A DNA stretch of 5,227 nucleotides from Thermoplasmata archaeon (GTDB taxonomy: Archaea > Thermoplasmatota > Thermoplasmata > GCA-020350865): assembly GCA_020350865.1 (NCBI GenBank), contig CP070726.1, positions 566,634-571,860 of the forward strand, read 5' to 3'. Below, piece after piece: positions 4,815-5,227 of the stretch. Below the pieces are notes generated by a model, which saw nothing but the letters and a program-made list of their open reading frames with translations, was not told the origin of the DNA and did not search any database. The position numbers and the translations under genes were made by a program. Each line of letters starts with the position of its first letter. Positions within the stretch are counted from its first letter, which is position 1.

Positions 4815-5227
4815 ATCTGGCTGCTTCTGAATGATGCCCTGGATAAGTACAAACAGTACAGACATCTGATAACCGCGTCCAATTACATCACTCCATTCAA
4901 TGTGGTTTCGATTCGTGACATCAAGGGCAATCTGCATTCCACAGGTGAAGTGAAAATATTTTCAAAGACCCCGAGTATAGGTGGAAGCTGGTCCACCCAT
5001 CCCAGCCTTAAATATTTATCAGAACAAAACGACATTCTTGGAGAGAAATCGGTGTTCTCCAAAGTCAGCTCGGAAAAGAACATTCTCGTAGAGAAGGAAA
5101 ATCTCATGAAGATGGAGCAATATATCTCAGTTCCGAAGGTCCTCAAAGTTTACAGGAATAGAGAGGAGGACCTGTCTGAGCTGCACGAGATGAAGCCCGG
5201 ATGTCAAATCGGTGCAGTATTGGTGGA
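4815..5227 (+). CDS. Unrecognised protein, 3' end outside window, start codon unclear
   Basis: A frame free of stops runs from 4788 to the right edge; an in-frame TAA lies at 4785-4787. From 4815 it gives 137 residues, beginning WLLLNDALDKYKQYRHLI, with SIGGSWSTHPSLKYLSEQ around 54-71 and a charged segment KVYRNREEDLSELHEMKPG at 111-129. The balanced composition and charge pattern look like a real protein, unlike the Ser/Phe-rich reading on the opposite strand. I recognise no family and see no signal peptide or catalytic motif. The start is the puzzle: a perfect GGAGGTG (4803-4809) leads into ATC ATC, the first in-frame GTG is at 4902 and the first ATG at 5106, neither with a binding site. 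It may use ATC or CTG, be shifted or mutated at its 5' end, or be a decaying gene. Confidence 0.6.
   Translation, partial: MWLLLNDALDKYKQYRHLITASNYITPFNVVSIRDIKGNLHSTGEVKIFSKTPSIGGSWSTHPSLKYLSEQNDILGEKSVFSKVSSEKNILVEKENLMKMEQYISVPKVLKVYRNREEDLSELHEMKPGCQIGAVLV

Noticed and set aside
4679..4882. Minus-strand ORF of 67 residues whose C-terminal half looks fairly protein-like
   Set aside because: It lies antisense to the better-supported plus-strand frame at its 5' end, and neither its ATG at 4882 nor the internal one at 4816 has a ribosome binding site. I see no family match. It remains a weak alternative for 4679-4816.
4883..5146. Minus-strand ORF of 87 residues rich in Ser, Phe, Arg and Met
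   Set aside because: The composition is typical of the shadow of a real gene on the opposite strand, and the plus-strand reading over the same bases is more protein-like and runs through the edge.

Overview
This looks like a chromosomal stretch from an archaeon, most likely a euryarchaeote and possibly of the Thermoplasmata group. The firm evidence is the clamp-loader small subunit RfcS beside ribosomal protein eL40, neither of which bacteria have. An archaeal-type 6-phospho-3-hexuloisomerase, TATA-like boxes about 26 bases ahead of several starts and GGAGG-type ribosome binding sites agree with this. The Thermoplasmata placement is an impression from the style of the tandem winged-helix regulator and is not proven. 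TAG ends four of the genes, which argues against a lineage that reads TAG as pyrrolysine.

Layout. Positions 1-205 hold the end of an extremely lysine-rich protein, whose stop overlaps the GTG start of hxlB (202-747). hxlB converges, with a 5-base gap, on a two-domain winged-helix regulator on the minus strand (753-1481). Also on the minus strand are cobA/btuR (1538-2074), the corrinoid adenosyltransferase, and a small basic, perhaps winged-helix, protein (2183-2440). A gene-poor stretch of about 245 bases (2441-2686) separates these from the plus-strand genes. It contains two inverted repeats, several TATA-like boxes and a possible 19-codon ORF with a strong ribosome binding site. On the plus strand follow an unrecognised helical protein (2687-3328), a 149-base gap rich in inverted repeats, rfcS (3478-4452), rpl40e (4490-4639) and an open frame running off the right edge (about 4815 onward) that has a perfect ribosome binding site but no ordinary start codon.

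How the parts fit. The window is mainly housekeeping: replication (RfcS), translation (eL40), pentose supply through the ribulose monophosphate route (HxlB) and cobalamin maturation (CobA), mixed with DNA-binding and unknown proteins. I see no mobile element, CRISPR array, rRNA or tRNA, and no convincing new multi-gene system. The best places to look further are the mutually exclusive hairpins between 3324 and 3392 upstream of rfcS, the inverted repeats and micro-ORF in 2476-2630, and the missing start codon of the last gene.
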